Below, piece after piece: positions 53,873-63,144 of a stretch of 64,000 nucleotides of DNA. The notes beneath the pieces are model-generated. The model did no database searches and was not told where the DNA came from. It saw nothing but the letters and a program-made list of their open reading frames with translations. Where the stretch lies: NCBI RefSeq assembly GCF_050908995.1, contig NC_135123.1, positions 682,001 through 746,000 of the forward strand, in the 5' to 3' direction. Made by a program: the position numbers and the translations under genes. The stretch is from Andrena cerasifolii. Its lineage: Eukaryota > Arthropoda > Insecta > Hymenoptera > Andrenidae. Within the stretch, counting starts at the first letter, position 1. Each line of letters begins with the position of its first letter.

Positions 53873-53995
53873 ATTACGTTTCCGTGTAACGGGGGTTGCT
53901 CGGTTTGGCATTATAAGGTTTAATACAACAACAGTCGTTGTTCCAGTCGCGAGCAACAGCAGGCCTTGTATTTCGTCCAAAGGGTGCTCGCAACA
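53872..53995 (-). repeat. 5' LTR of the minus-strand Gypsy, internally deleted
   Basis: 124 bp against 269 bp for the partner. The gap is between GGAACAACGAC and TGTTGTTGTATT on minus. Confidence 0.8.
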
Positions 53996-54003
53996 ATATT
54001 ATA

Positions 54004-54118
54004 TATTATTATTACCATCGTCATCGTCATCGTCATTGTCATCGCCATCGCCATCGATATCGCCATCGTCATCGTCATCGTCATCGGCATCGCCATCGCC
54101 ATCGTCATCGTCTCCATT
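54004..54118. repeat. CATCGY hexanucleotide satellite
   Basis: A tract of CATCGT and CATCGC units on plus, bordered by AT-rich DNA. It lies next to the same dispersed repeat (54115-54180) that occurs at 46066-46160. Confidence 0.85.
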
Positions 54119-54213
54119 TTATTTACCCGTCTTCCTCCTTCTTTCCTCGTCACACAATTTTAAGATTCGACGTTTCCGAATTCTGCAGGTGCCGTATAAT
54201 CTTATTTCGTTCG

Positions 54214-54300
54214 CGCTATGAAAATGGTGCTTGCTATATGTATCATTCGGGAAAAATTAATGTCAGAGAGCTGGCGTTGGGGGAGTTGGTTAGGCGGGCC
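54214..54300 (+). repeat. tRNA-like repeat fragment
   Basis: GGGGGAGTTGGTTAGGCGG at 54280-54298 and its upstream ATGTCAGAGAG match the repeat at 56243-56360 (minus). The part carrying the B box is missing here. Confidence 0.5.
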
Positions 54301-54859
54301 AGTTCCTAGTTAAGCGTCACAGTGTACGGGCATACCGAAGCAGTCCTCCAGCTTTACGACTAGAGTGCAATAAATCGCGTGGCGGGATCCGCCGAAGAAC
54401 GCTCTCCAGTGCAGGCCTCCAACAAACCTGTCCAAGCTGGCTACAATCGATTCCACTATTCAACGTGTGAACATTTCACACCCCCCAGTGCACCTCACGC
54501 AACGTGTGACACAAACAACGCTATAAGATTGCGGGTGTAAGTGACCACCTCCCGAGGGCTAAGGCCCGTTCTTCCATTCCCACCCACAAGAAGGACGGAA
54601 ACAATTATGTCACTAATCTTTAACAGTACACGGAAGATGTACTCTATCCACCCGCTCCAATCGCGAAGATGGAGACCACTTTAAAAGATAACCCTCTAGT
54701 CTTAAAAGCTCCAGAAACCTAAATTCTACACACAAATAATAAAAGGCAAAACGGGAAAAATATATAACCCCATGCCCATCATAGTAAAAAAAGACCATGG
54801 AACAAACAACATAAATTCGCCATCCACATCGGCGAATAATAACAAGAAAGCCTCACACT
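54301..54859. other. No gene seen
   Basis: No frame, terminus or RNA gene can be supported. ATTATGT-type AT-rich DNA dominates after 54600. Confidence 0.4.
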
Positions 54860-55837
54860 AGGGTGGAGTGAAAAAAAAACTTTTTTTCGATGATCAAATT
54901 CTAATAGTGCGGAAAAGTTGCCTACGTGGCCCAATAAAACGTGTAAAAAAATTCTGCTCGATCGGATAATTTCTTCTGTGTGCACCAGAGGCCTTAACTT
55001 TCAAAATTTTAGTAAAAAACTTAAGAAAGTTCAACATTCTTCCGTTGGTGGTTTCTATCTTTTTCTTTACCCAGGACTATATCTGTTGCATAAATGAAGC
55101 AAAGAAACACCCGTGGTTCGTTTCGGAACCACAGAAATGGCCTATCGGCACTATTCGTCCACTTTCCTAACGGAATAAGTGGCCCAAAACCCACCACGCG
55201 GAGGTAGCTGTACGTCGGGCTCCTTGTTTTTGTGTTGTTTTTTGTATTTTAATTTTTTTTTGTTTCTTTAAATAATTTTATTGTTTTTTTTTGTAATGTA
55301 TTTTCATATTTCTATTTGCCAGAACGAGAAACTGCGCTTGTTATACCTGTTATTGATGTGCAAACTTTGCAGTGAGAACTAATTATTCGTTTCAAAATTT
55401 GGCATCAATGGACGGAACAACAATGTACACCGAATGAAACCATCCCTTGCATCGCTGCCGCACACTTGACAGGATGCTTCGGTCACGAGTTTCACCATGC
55501 GTTCGACTGCAAGGGTGTGGTAGGCATACTTAAGAAATTCCCAGTCTAGAAACAAGCTGTTACTCGACAATTTCTCTGATAGCTCCTGAACTTATTCCGT
55601 TAGGAAAGTGGACGAAGAGTGCCGATAGGCCATTTCTGTGGTTCCGAAACGAACCACGGGTGTTTCTTTGCTTCATTTATGCAACAAATATAGTCCTGGG
55701 TAAAGAAAAAGGTAGAAACCACCAACGGAAGAATGTTGAACTTTCTTAAGTTTTTTACTAAAATTTTGAAAGTTAAGGCCTCTGGTGCACACAGAAGAAA
55801 TTATCCGAACGAGCTGAATTTCTTTACACGTTTTATT
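54860..55837. mobile_element. Internally deleted, 3'-truncated fold-back (MULE-like) copy
   Basis: The left arm 54860-55588 matches 21523-22250 closely, starting AGGGTGGAGTG. The sequence then jumps to the outer part of the right arm (55589-55837) and stops about 75 bp short of the expected end, at CGTTTTATT. Because the right terminus is lost, no target duplication can be read. Confidence 0.8.
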
Positions 55838-56077
55838 CAGTAGTATTACAAGGGGGATTCTAATTCAAATTTGAGTTTCACGGTCATGATAACCGACCTT
55901 GAAATCCAAATTTGAGTTTGAAAAGTTGCTTTTTTTGCCGGCGGGCGGCGGCAGATGACGTCATAGAGATGGCGGAGTGGTGGGGGGGGGGGGGTATAGC
56001 GCGAGGAGCAGATATCGATACCCAACCGATCTCGACCCGATACACCGAAGTGCATCGAGGAGGAACCGCGGGTGAAG
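55838..56077. other. Unassigned, includes a 13-base G run
   Basis: AATTTGAGTTT occurs twice (55869, 55909). Poly-G lies at 55981-55993. A 66-codon plus frame is not convincing. Confidence 0.35.
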
Positions 56078-56197
56078 GTGCTACTCCGGAGCGTGGTACA
56101 GACTGTCGGTAAGGAACGTGCTACTCTGGAGCGTGGTACAGACTGTCGGTAAGGAAGGTGCTACTCTGGAGCGTGGTACAGACTGTCGGTAAGGAAG
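56078..56197. repeat. Three tandem 40-bp units
   Basis: Units begin at 56078, 56118 and 56158 with GTGCTACTC(C/T)GGAGCGTGG and end GGTAAGGAA. Only one or two differences among them. Confidence 0.9.
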
Positions 56198-56242
56198 GAA
56201 ATATTAATTTTATGATATTAATATAAATGAAAAATACTTCTC

Positions 56243-56305
56243 GGGGCGACGGGGCTCGAACCCAAGACCTCCGCGGTACGATTCAGCCGCCTAACCAACT
56301 CCCCC
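56243..56305 (-). repeat. tRNA-derived sequence (SINE head or tRNA pseudogene)
   Basis: On minus, AGTTGGTTAGGCGG resembles a tRNA D-arm and GGTTCGAGCCC (56252-56262) is a perfect B-box-like T-loop. The T stem and acceptor stem do not pair well, so it is not a functional tRNA. The flanks (AGAGAGACGGCG before, GAGAAGTATTTTTC after) recur at 54214-54300, as expected for a dispersed SINE. Confidence 0.5.
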
Positions 56306-56381
56306 AAACGCCGTCTCTCTGACATTAGTCTTTTCCGAATGGTACATATAGCGAAACCAACGGAGCGTCACAAATGTGACA

Positions 56382-56401
56382 CACACACACACACACACAC
56401 C
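56382..56401. repeat. (AC)n microsatellite
   Basis: About ten AC units. Confidence 0.9.
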
Positions 56402-56564
56402 ATGAGCGATAATAATTTATTTTTATGAGAAATTGTATTATTTTTATTCGGTTATAGATAGAACAAAATGATGCAACTTTTGTTTAGTGGAATTCGTTGC
56501 GTCGAAATAAATCAACAGAATTAGGTGGCGAGGAGGATGATGGGCGAATCAAATGGTACAAATC

Positions 56565-56855
56565 ATAAAATTAAAAGAATATAATTTAACAGTGATATAA
56601 AATATGAAAATATAAAATAAAAAGAAAAGAATATAAATATAAAATATAAATATAAAAATATAAAATAAAAAGAAAAGTATATAAATATAAAATATAAACA
56701 TAACAATATAAAATAAAAAGAATATAAATATAAAATATAAATATAAAAATATATAATAAAAAGAAAAGAATATAAATATAAAGTAGAAATATAAAATATA
56801 AAAATAGAAATATAAAATATAAAATAAAAAATAGAAATATAAAATAAAAAATATA
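56565..56855. repeat. AT-only low-complexity tract
   Basis: Irregular AATATAAA/AAAAGAAAAG units. Open frames rich in Phe, Tyr and Ile on minus are produced by the repeat. Confidence 0.85.
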
Positions 56856-57811
56856 TCATTGAGGTGGCTGTGAGGGTGACCGCGGCGGTGAGGGTGATGG
56901 CTGCGACGCGGTTGCCGTAACCGTCGCACGCCGGGCGACGGCGGCGATGGGGACCGCGGCCGTCTCAGCCGCAGCGGCCCCACTCGCCGATACGGCAGCC
57001 ATGACTGCCGCAGCCGAGCCGCCATCACGGGGCCGGCCGCATTCTCCGCCGCAGAGGATTGTATCTCCTCCTCCTCCACCAGCCGCGCATGCATCATGAA
57101 ATATATGCTCTAGAACACACAAAACATCGATATAATATTGATACAAACATATTAAATATCAAACGCACAAAAACAATGCAAATTATTACATACTTGCAGC
57201 GGCGGTGAAGGTGGTGTAGGCGGTGATGGCTGCGGCGAGCCCCAGTCCGGCGACCACACGCGCGGCGATGCAGGTGACGACGGTGGCGACGGAGGTGATG
57301 GCGGCGATGGCGGTGACGGGGGTGATGGCGGCGATGGTGGTGACGGGGGTGATGAGGGTGGCGAGTCCTGAAACATAGAAACCCGCGATATAATATTGAC
57401 ACAACCGTCTGATTTAATCTCACTCGGTATCAATGGTTAAACGCGATAAATGTTAAAAAATATTGTTAAGTACTTACCTCGGGGTCACACTCGGGGGCAA
57501 TTCTTAGTAATCCCACTTTTTCTTTTTTTTCCGAAATGAAACTTATCACACAAAATCGGGCTGACACCGTCATGATTTGAATGCAACTGGTCTCGATGCA
57601 TCTCTTGGCTCTCGCATGTCAAAACCCCCTCATATGATGAAATCGAGAAATGCATAGCTTTGCAAAGTAGGATACCTTTGTTCTTCGCCATCTTCATCAC
57701 AGGCCACCTGCATTTTCGCTGTCCATCCTCTTCCATGTACTTATCTTCATCTTCACTGAGCGTCCTCTCCTTATTCACACGCATCTTCTTTCTCTTCTTC
57801 TTTGGGCACAT
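56856..57811 (-). CDS. Pro/Ser-rich spliced gene copy beside module B
   Basis: On minus, ATG 57811 opens a Lys-rich frame (MCPKKKRKKMRVNKERT, then an acidic patch) that ends at 57485, just before a donor at 57477 (GTAAGTAC). An exon 57194-57367 encodes a long SPP repeat (PPSPPSPPSPP). An 84-bp intron (57110-57193) joins it in phase 0 to exon 57109-56856, which has AARLRQSW, RRPRSPSPPSP and basic repeats. The last two exons match the copy at 46951-47388. Whether the Lys-rich frame joins the Pro-rich exons is uncertain, because its stop lies before the donor. No domain known; low-complexity DNA could mimic coding. Confidence 0.4.
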
Positions 57812-57845
57812 CATTCGACTAGACCATACTACTCTGATCGCGTAT

Positions 57846-58040
57846 TGAACATGTATCGATCCACCTTGAACGTGTATCAAACGTGTATTGGACCACTTTC
57901 AACGTCATCTATCGTACCACTTTGAACATCTATCGAACGTCTATCGTACCACTTTGAACATCTATCATACCACTTTCAACGCCTAACGTACCACTCTGAA
58001 CATCTATCGAACGTCTATCATACCGCGTTGATCATGAATC
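57846..58040. repeat. Satellite related to copy A's 21-bp repeat
   Basis: Units of GTACCACTTTCAACGTCTATC (minus orientation relative to A), about nine degenerate copies. Confidence 0.75.
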
Positions 58041-58152
58041 GTACTACTTGTACATAATTACAACAATCGTCTTAATCTAGCGTACATGCAGAAGGTTGGA
58101 GGTTGAGGAGGGTGAAGAAAAAAACAGTTATGCATTAAAAATTGATTATATT

Positions 58153-58654
58153 TTATTTGTGTATTTCCCTCTGGCGTTTAGACCACCGGTTGAATATTTT
58201 AAATACATTTTGCATGGCACAGTGCTTTGCGTGTCTGCCACATCGCAGAGTTTTAACTACGTTTAGCTTATTTAGGGATTTGATATCCTCGTAGTCAATG
58301 TCTAGCGTCTCGATGATCACGTCCGCTCTCGTATTTTCATCGAGGAAATCCACGAGCCAATCGCGTTTCTGCAGCCCTTTAACGTATACGACATGGGGTG
58401 TGTCATCTTCCTCGTCGATCGCATCTGCTACAGCTTTCATAATTAGCTGTTTAGCCATACTGTACGGAACGTCTCCATCTTCCCAACGTAGTTCATGATG
58501 TTTTGCCACCAACCACCGGATGCTCGATTTGTCGGATTTTGTAAGAAGATATTGTGGCATCGAACTCCCAAAAATATAGTGCGAGAGAATTGTTCCCTTT
58601 CATAGCACAGCCACTTCCTTCACGACAAATCCACTAACCCAGACCATTATCGAT
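58153..58654 (-). pseudogene. 175-residue-type protein, copy B
   Basis: The 135 codons 58560-58153 match copy A from SSMPQYLL to the C-terminus (NRWSKRQREIHK). Upstream, the first ~20 residues are partly deleted and a TGA interrupts VAVL. The start near 58648 is therefore not usable for a full protein. Confidence 0.6.
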
Positions 58655-58790
58655 ACAATTTAGAGGTCCGTTCGCTTCAAAGACAGACTGGAGAATGCGG
58701 TCTTTCTCGTAAAGCATCTCGATTTTCACGAGGAAATTTTGCACGAATTTGGTACAGGAGAGGGCGGGCAAGTAGTGCAGTAATTTAGTT
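58634..58790 (-). other. Conserved short frame between capsid gene and 175-residue gene, copy B
   Basis: On minus it reads LPALSC, FLVKIEMLYEKDRILQ and NGPLNCIDNG to a TAG at 58634. The last two blocks are conserved with copy A. No ATG is present upstream within the frame. Confidence 0.4.
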
Positions 58791-59996
58791 GATTTTGCGC
58801 ACCACATTTGTCAGCGGATTGTATTCAACTACCCGATCGTGCAGAATGAGAGAGTAGGCTGTAGTATTTGCAGGTACGTTTTCTTTACAATCAAATTCTA
58901 TGCGCACGTCCATGGTGCTATTCTTGATCGACACATTTTGCCGCGAGCAATCAATCACCACGAGGGGGCCAAATTGTAAAAATTGGGCCACGGTGAATAA
59001 TGCCTCGTTGCAACTATGTCCGTAATACGACTTACGAAAATGCGTATATATGTTAAATAAGATCGCGTGCCTATTCTTGTCAAAGTCCAAGTTCATGTCA
59101 TCGTACGGGTAAAATTCCGAGTTGAGAAAAAGTTTTACATTGGTCAATTTGCAGTGGTCGAATCGAGTAACATCTTCAGTCATCACATTCTTTCGAGCAG
59201 TCTGTAGAGCAAAGATAATGTATCGCGGCTTCTCCAACTGTGCAGCTGCCTTCACGGCTCACGAATGCTTGGTCGTGCTCTGTAAGAGAGGATATTCGTA
59301 CAGATCCCACGAGCGAAAACTAATGCTCAGGTTTTGTCCACTTTCCAGAGCATGTAACAGCGATAGCTTAGTAACATCGTTTAGCGTCACGTGAAGCATC
59401 CGCCATTGCACTTTAAGTAATTCAATTTCTGGCTGCAACATCGGCGAGCCTAGTAGAGAATTGTTATCGTTGCGCGATCGTATTAAAATCAATTCGTGAC
59501 GCGCATTAATAACCATGCGTTTGTAGTCCTCGCAAAATCCCAACAAATATTTGAGCGGGATGCAAAAATTGAAATGATTTTTCACTATTAGCTCATGGTG
59601 CCGTTTCAAGCCCCATCCCGCATTCTCCATATTTTTGTCTTCATTAGATGTCATCGACACATAGTTTTTAAGTGTGCTAGTTATTCCAACGTTTCTGTTG
59701 CGATCAATCTCCACACCATTCAGTTCGTATCGAATCTCATCAAATATGAATGCCATGCAATTATTTCCCAACATCACCGTTGATACATCATTCGGCTTAT
59801 TTATCGTCAATTTCCCCTCCAGGCAGAGGAAACTTTCACACGGCAATGTGTATAAATCCTGCTGCTGTATAGGTATTCTTATCTCATCGCTGTACCCAAA
59901 CGTCGTGTTGACGTAAGGGTTGTATGTGTGAGTCTCGGGCTTGACGATGCGATCATCAAACGTCGGCTTCGCGTCAATGCTTAGAATGTCGGTCAT
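58785..59996 (-). pseudogene. Double-jelly-roll major capsid protein, copy B
   Basis: 404 codons from ATG 59996 to the stop at 58785, in one frame with a single nonsense codon: TGA at 59256-59258, where Trp is expected after TTKHS. The N-terminus has FDDRIVKPETHTYNPYV, then IPIQQQDLYTLPCESFL, LEGKL and WGLKRHHE. The C-terminal half has FYPYDDMNLDFDK and EYNPLTNVVRKIN. Length and segment pattern fit the major capsid protein of Polinton-like viruses. It follows the minor capsid gene by about 200 bp. Confidence 0.75.
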
Positions 59997-60199
59997 TTTT
60001 CAACTTAATTACGTACAATGAATCCCAGCGATTTAAAAAAATGCAATGTTCGCAGCACTGAGCCTCATCTTTTTAGCGTAATCAGAGCTGTTGCAGTTGT
60101 TGTTCTTGTTGTTGTTGTTGCAAACAATTTCGTTTGAAAGAAACGTGTTTCTGGAGTCGTTCAACACAAGCATCTCATTCGGCCGCACCACATGTATTA

Positions 60200-60970
60200 T
60201 CATCGGCGTCGTCGTACGTGCAGTCCGATGGTAATCTCTTCACCTCGAAAATCAAGCAACCGTCCGTCTTGATCCACAACGCGTATCGTTAGATCCGAAA
60301 TGACCTGTGCGGTGATTGGAAGGTAAATGATCTGTGCGGGCGTTTCCGATATCTTATATCCCGGCGGTACTCTGGGAGAAAATGAATGTATCGTATGTAC
60401 GCGCTTCCCATTGCTGTACGCGCCAGCGGTCACGCTACATACTATGCGAATAATGTTCAAATTCATGATATTAATCGGATCGTTCTATTCGTGCCACTGT
60501 CCCGGTTCTAATACGCGATTCGTCGAGAATCCCAGTAACGATCCAATGTTATTGGGCTTCGTAAAGTCTACAATGAACGAGCAGTACAGCTCACTTTTCA
60601 TGGTGTTGTTGTTGGGGCGCAACACTATAGGATACTCATCGTTGTCGCTGCCATCGTTGGCATCGGTGCCATCGAGTTTTTGAGGATACCGCTCAAGTAA
60701 TCGCTGTTTCAAAAACTTGGCAATGGCGTCTAATTCGTATGAACCGTGGGGAATCGTAATGTATTCATGGCTGATGTCGACGCTGCTGTTGGTCTCATAG
60801 TTTGTGGTGAAGTAGAATTTATCGTTGCTCGAGTCGATGTTGGGTATTGTATGGTAAGTTTCAAGGGTTGTTAGGCCAAGCTCGTAATCATCATCGCTCA
60901 AATCTATGGGCGGAAAGTAGCTCACCGCGAGGGTGCTACTCTTGCCGGTTAGAGTAAATGTTAACGACAT
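60200..60970 (-). pseudogene. Probable minor capsid (penton-like) protein, copy B
   Basis: About 256 codons from ATG 60970 (MSLTFTLTGKSST) with one nonsense TAG at 60485-60487, where copy A has Ser. The middle has FPPIDLSDDDYELGL and an Asn/Asp-rich loop (DANDGSDNDE). The C-terminus has VPPGYKISETPAQIIYLP and ends in four Arg. Placed between the protease and the major capsid gene. The penton assignment rests on gene order and an all-beta look; it could be another virion protein. Confidence 0.55.
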
Positions 60971-61018
60971 ATTCCAAGCTGTACGACTGGACTCGTACTG
61001 AATCAAAGTGGTGAGAAG

Positions 61019-61396
61019 TCAATCCTTAAATATGCGGCCAATCGTTTGTAGAATGCGTAGACATAGTTGCCCACAATTGCTCTGATTGTACTCCTGATAA
61101 GGCGCGTGATTGTATTCGATTTTCACGACATCTTTATCCAGATATTGTACCAATTCCTTAGGCGGTCGAAGATTGCCAAAGCTGTCGAAGTATACAGCTC
61201 GACGCCCCCTCTTCGCATACGCCACCCAATGAGTCCCCGGTCCCTCGACATTGTCCAAATTCACGATACCGCTCTCGTTTCGACGTACTCCTCCAATAGG
61301 TAGTGCATTGTGCATAAAAACACCTCTAAAAAATGGAATACGCATACGTTTTGCCAACTCCCCCAATTGCGCATCTGTAGTTACGCCCTCGGGCAT
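61019..61396 (-). CDS. Adenovirus-type cysteine protease, copy B
   Basis: 125 residues from ATG 61396 to TGA at 61019, intact. His in GPGTHWVAY, Asp in YFDSFGNL and Cys in SNCGQLCLRIL are all present in the expected order. The enzyme would process virion proteins. The frame is also open upstream to 61579 through the tail of the PLA2-like gene, because an A-run at about 61420 has changed length. I chose the ATG that aligns with copy A. It ends about 50 bp before the minor capsid start. Confidence 0.8.
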   Translation of the reverse strand: MPEGVTTDAQLGELAKRMRIPFFRGVFMHNALPIGGVRRNESGIVNLDNVEGPGTHWVAYAKRGRRAVYFDSFGNLRPPKELVQYLDKDVVKIEYNHAPYQEYNQSNCGQLCLRILQTIGRIFKD

Positions 61397-61403
61397 TTTT
61401 ATT

Positions 61404-62015
61404 GTCTTTTCGGCGTTGTTTTTTTTTTGTATCGATATTCCCCGTCCGCGCTTGTATGGTGCGAGATAAAGTCCGCGACCTTCCATGGTGCGATTATGAC
61501 GCTGCATTTCCTGCAGCTGATGTTGCGCCGCCTTATTATCGTTTACCGCCTCGGCGATCCCCGCCGCTCCGCCGGCCAACGATCCTAGAACCCCTAACAG
61601 CGGGAGAAGTGGTAATATGCCACCTCATTTTGCCACCAGAAGAATCCGCTTTTGCGATGCTTTCTTTGGAGTCCTTTTGCGGGTTTTTGTTTTCTTCCCC
61701 ATTCCGAATTTCGTCTTAGCCTTCATAGCTGCCTACACAGATTTAGCAGCACCTCTTTCACCCAGAGTCGAGTCTCGCGCAACGATGCGTTTTCGCGCTT
61801 TGTCAGCGAGAACTTTATCTGCCGCGTACCTTTCACCGAGGTTGTTGCTACGCGAATATGCAATATCGTGTTCGCGACACGCTGTGTTCAACGGATTGAT
61901 GCCTTGATCACCTCTAACCAATCGTTTTGCCAAATGAGTTCCTAGACCGCAAAACTGATATCCCGGAGTATGTAATTCGGTTGGGTAGCGGATTTATCGC
62001 CCGATTTAACAGACC
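61404..62015 (-). pseudogene. Phospholipase A2-like virion protein, copy B
   Basis: Reads from about 62015 with LHTPGYQFCG and REHDIAYSRSN (catalytic His-Asp pair), a Lys-rich nuclear-signal-like block and the hydrophobic LPLLPLLGVLGSLAGGAAGI segment. In-frame stops occur near 61733 (after AAKSV) and 61618 (CGA to TGA). The second Gly of the calcium loop has changed (CGLGT, where copy A has CGPGT). No clear ATG at its head. Confidence 0.65.
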
Positions 62016-62026
62016 ACAACCTTTCT

Positions 62027-62293
62027 TTACTCTCTTCGGCGACATTCGCTGCAGTTTTTAATCAATGGTGCTGCACCGTCGATATGCGTTCGCTGCCAAG
62101 GGCGATTATAATGTTCCAAGCACCGACGATACTGCTGAACCTCAGAATCGGCTTTTATATGCTTGGGGAGTCTGTCCCACAACCGATCGATGTGTCTGCC
62201 GAACTCTCGCAGTAGAATAATCTTTGGTATATATTTCAACTGCTCAGCGGTTAGGTCTCGAATATCACAATTATCCGACAGGATCAGAAGCAT
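62027..62293 (-). CDS. Small uncharacterised protein upstream of the PLA2-like gene, copy B
   Basis: From ATG 62293 (MLLILSDNCDIRDLTAEQL) to a stop at 62027, 88 residues. Copy A has the same N-terminal ~75 residues fused to the PLA2-like domain. It is rich in Leu/Ile/Arg with likely helices and has no domain I recognise. Its start faces the ATPase gene across the TATA-like box. Confidence 0.55.
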   Translation of the reverse strand: MLLILSDNCDIRDLTAEQLKYIPKIILLREFGRHIDRLWDRLPKHIKADSEVQQYRRCLEHYNRPWQRTHIDGAAPLIKNCSECRRRE

Positions 62294-62327
62294 TTTGAAT
62301 AATGAGCTGTTTTGCTTCGGCGCGAGC

Positions 62328-62337
62328 CTATAAATAG
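62328..62337 (+). promoter_or_regulatory. TATA-like box in divergent promoter, copy B
   Basis: CTATAAATAG, identical to copy A, sits 54 bp before the ATPase ATG at 62391 and 35 bp from the opposite ATG at 62293. Confidence 0.55.
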
Positions 62338-62390
62338 AGCGCACCGCAGCTTCGACGTATCAAAATCATTTTTCACAGTTCACGGAGAGG

Positions 62391-63093
62391 ATGCGATTCG
62401 TGCGACAACCTGTGGCGATACGCGTGACTAATTTGGACGATAAATCGCAAATGATGTCTCCGAAAAAAAAAAACGAGACGCTGACACGGTAGCATGCTGC
62501 CAATCACTATTCGCTGTGCTATTTGTGGCCCATCAAATTGTGGAAAGACCAACGTGCTGGTCAGCTAGTTGGAAAGTCCTGACGGCATCCGCTTCGAGAA
62601 CGTGCACGTGTATTCCAAGTCGTTGCAACAGCCGAAATATAAGTATATGGAGAATTTTTTGACTCCGATAGATGAAATTGGCTACTTTACATTTTCGAAT
62701 AACAGTGACGTCATCCCACCGAGCGAATCGCTTCCGAATTCCATTTTTATCTTTGATGACGTGGCATGCGACAAGCAAGATACGATAAGGGAATACTTTG
62801 CAATGGGGCGCCACTCGAACGTTGACTGCTTCTATCTCTGTCAGACGTATGCAAAGATTCCCAAACATCTTATACGCGATAATGCGAATTTGCTGATTCT
62901 GTTTAAGCAGGATGGTACCAACTTGAAACATGTGTACAGCAATCACGTAAACACTGACATGTCTTACGAGGATTTCTGCGCTTTGTGTCGTAATTGTTGG
63001 CAGCGGGAGTATGGTTTCGTGGTGATAGACAAGGATAGCGCGATGTCCAATGGACGTTATAGAAAGGGATTTAACGAGTTTGCGGTACCGTGA
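62391..63093 (+). pseudogene. A32-like DNA packaging ATPase, copy B
   Basis: ATG 62391 starts a basic N-terminus. An A-run near 62462-62473 shifts the frame. The Walker A loop (GPSNCGKTNVLV) follows and then a TAG at about 62564. The remaining 174 codons (62569-63093) are open and contain Walker B (SIFIFDDVACD) and the FAVP terminus. The two copies have different lesions, so they were inactivated independently. Confidence 0.8.
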
Positions 63094-63144
63094 GATGCTC
63101 AATCGTCGTCAACACGTGGGTGGGAAAGCAACGTCTGCGATACA

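Larger units (their letters stand above)
47389..53995 (-). mobile_element. Gypsy retrotransposon (mdg1/mdg3-like), degenerate
   Basis: LTRs at 47389-47657 and 53872-53995 share TGTTGCGAGCACC and GGAAACGTAA(CA) ends. The right (5') LTR lacks about 145 bp internally. ATAT flanks both sides (47385-47388, 53996-53999). On minus, a TTGGTGTCAGAAGTGGG primer site follows the 5' LTR, consistent with tRNA-Leu. Order gag, protease, RT, RNase H, integrase. Many stops, plus a mutated RT active site. Confidence 0.85.

Noticed and set aside
56549..56859. Phe/Tyr/Ile-rich frames
   Set aside because: Created by AT-only low-complexity DNA downstream of the Pro-rich exon.
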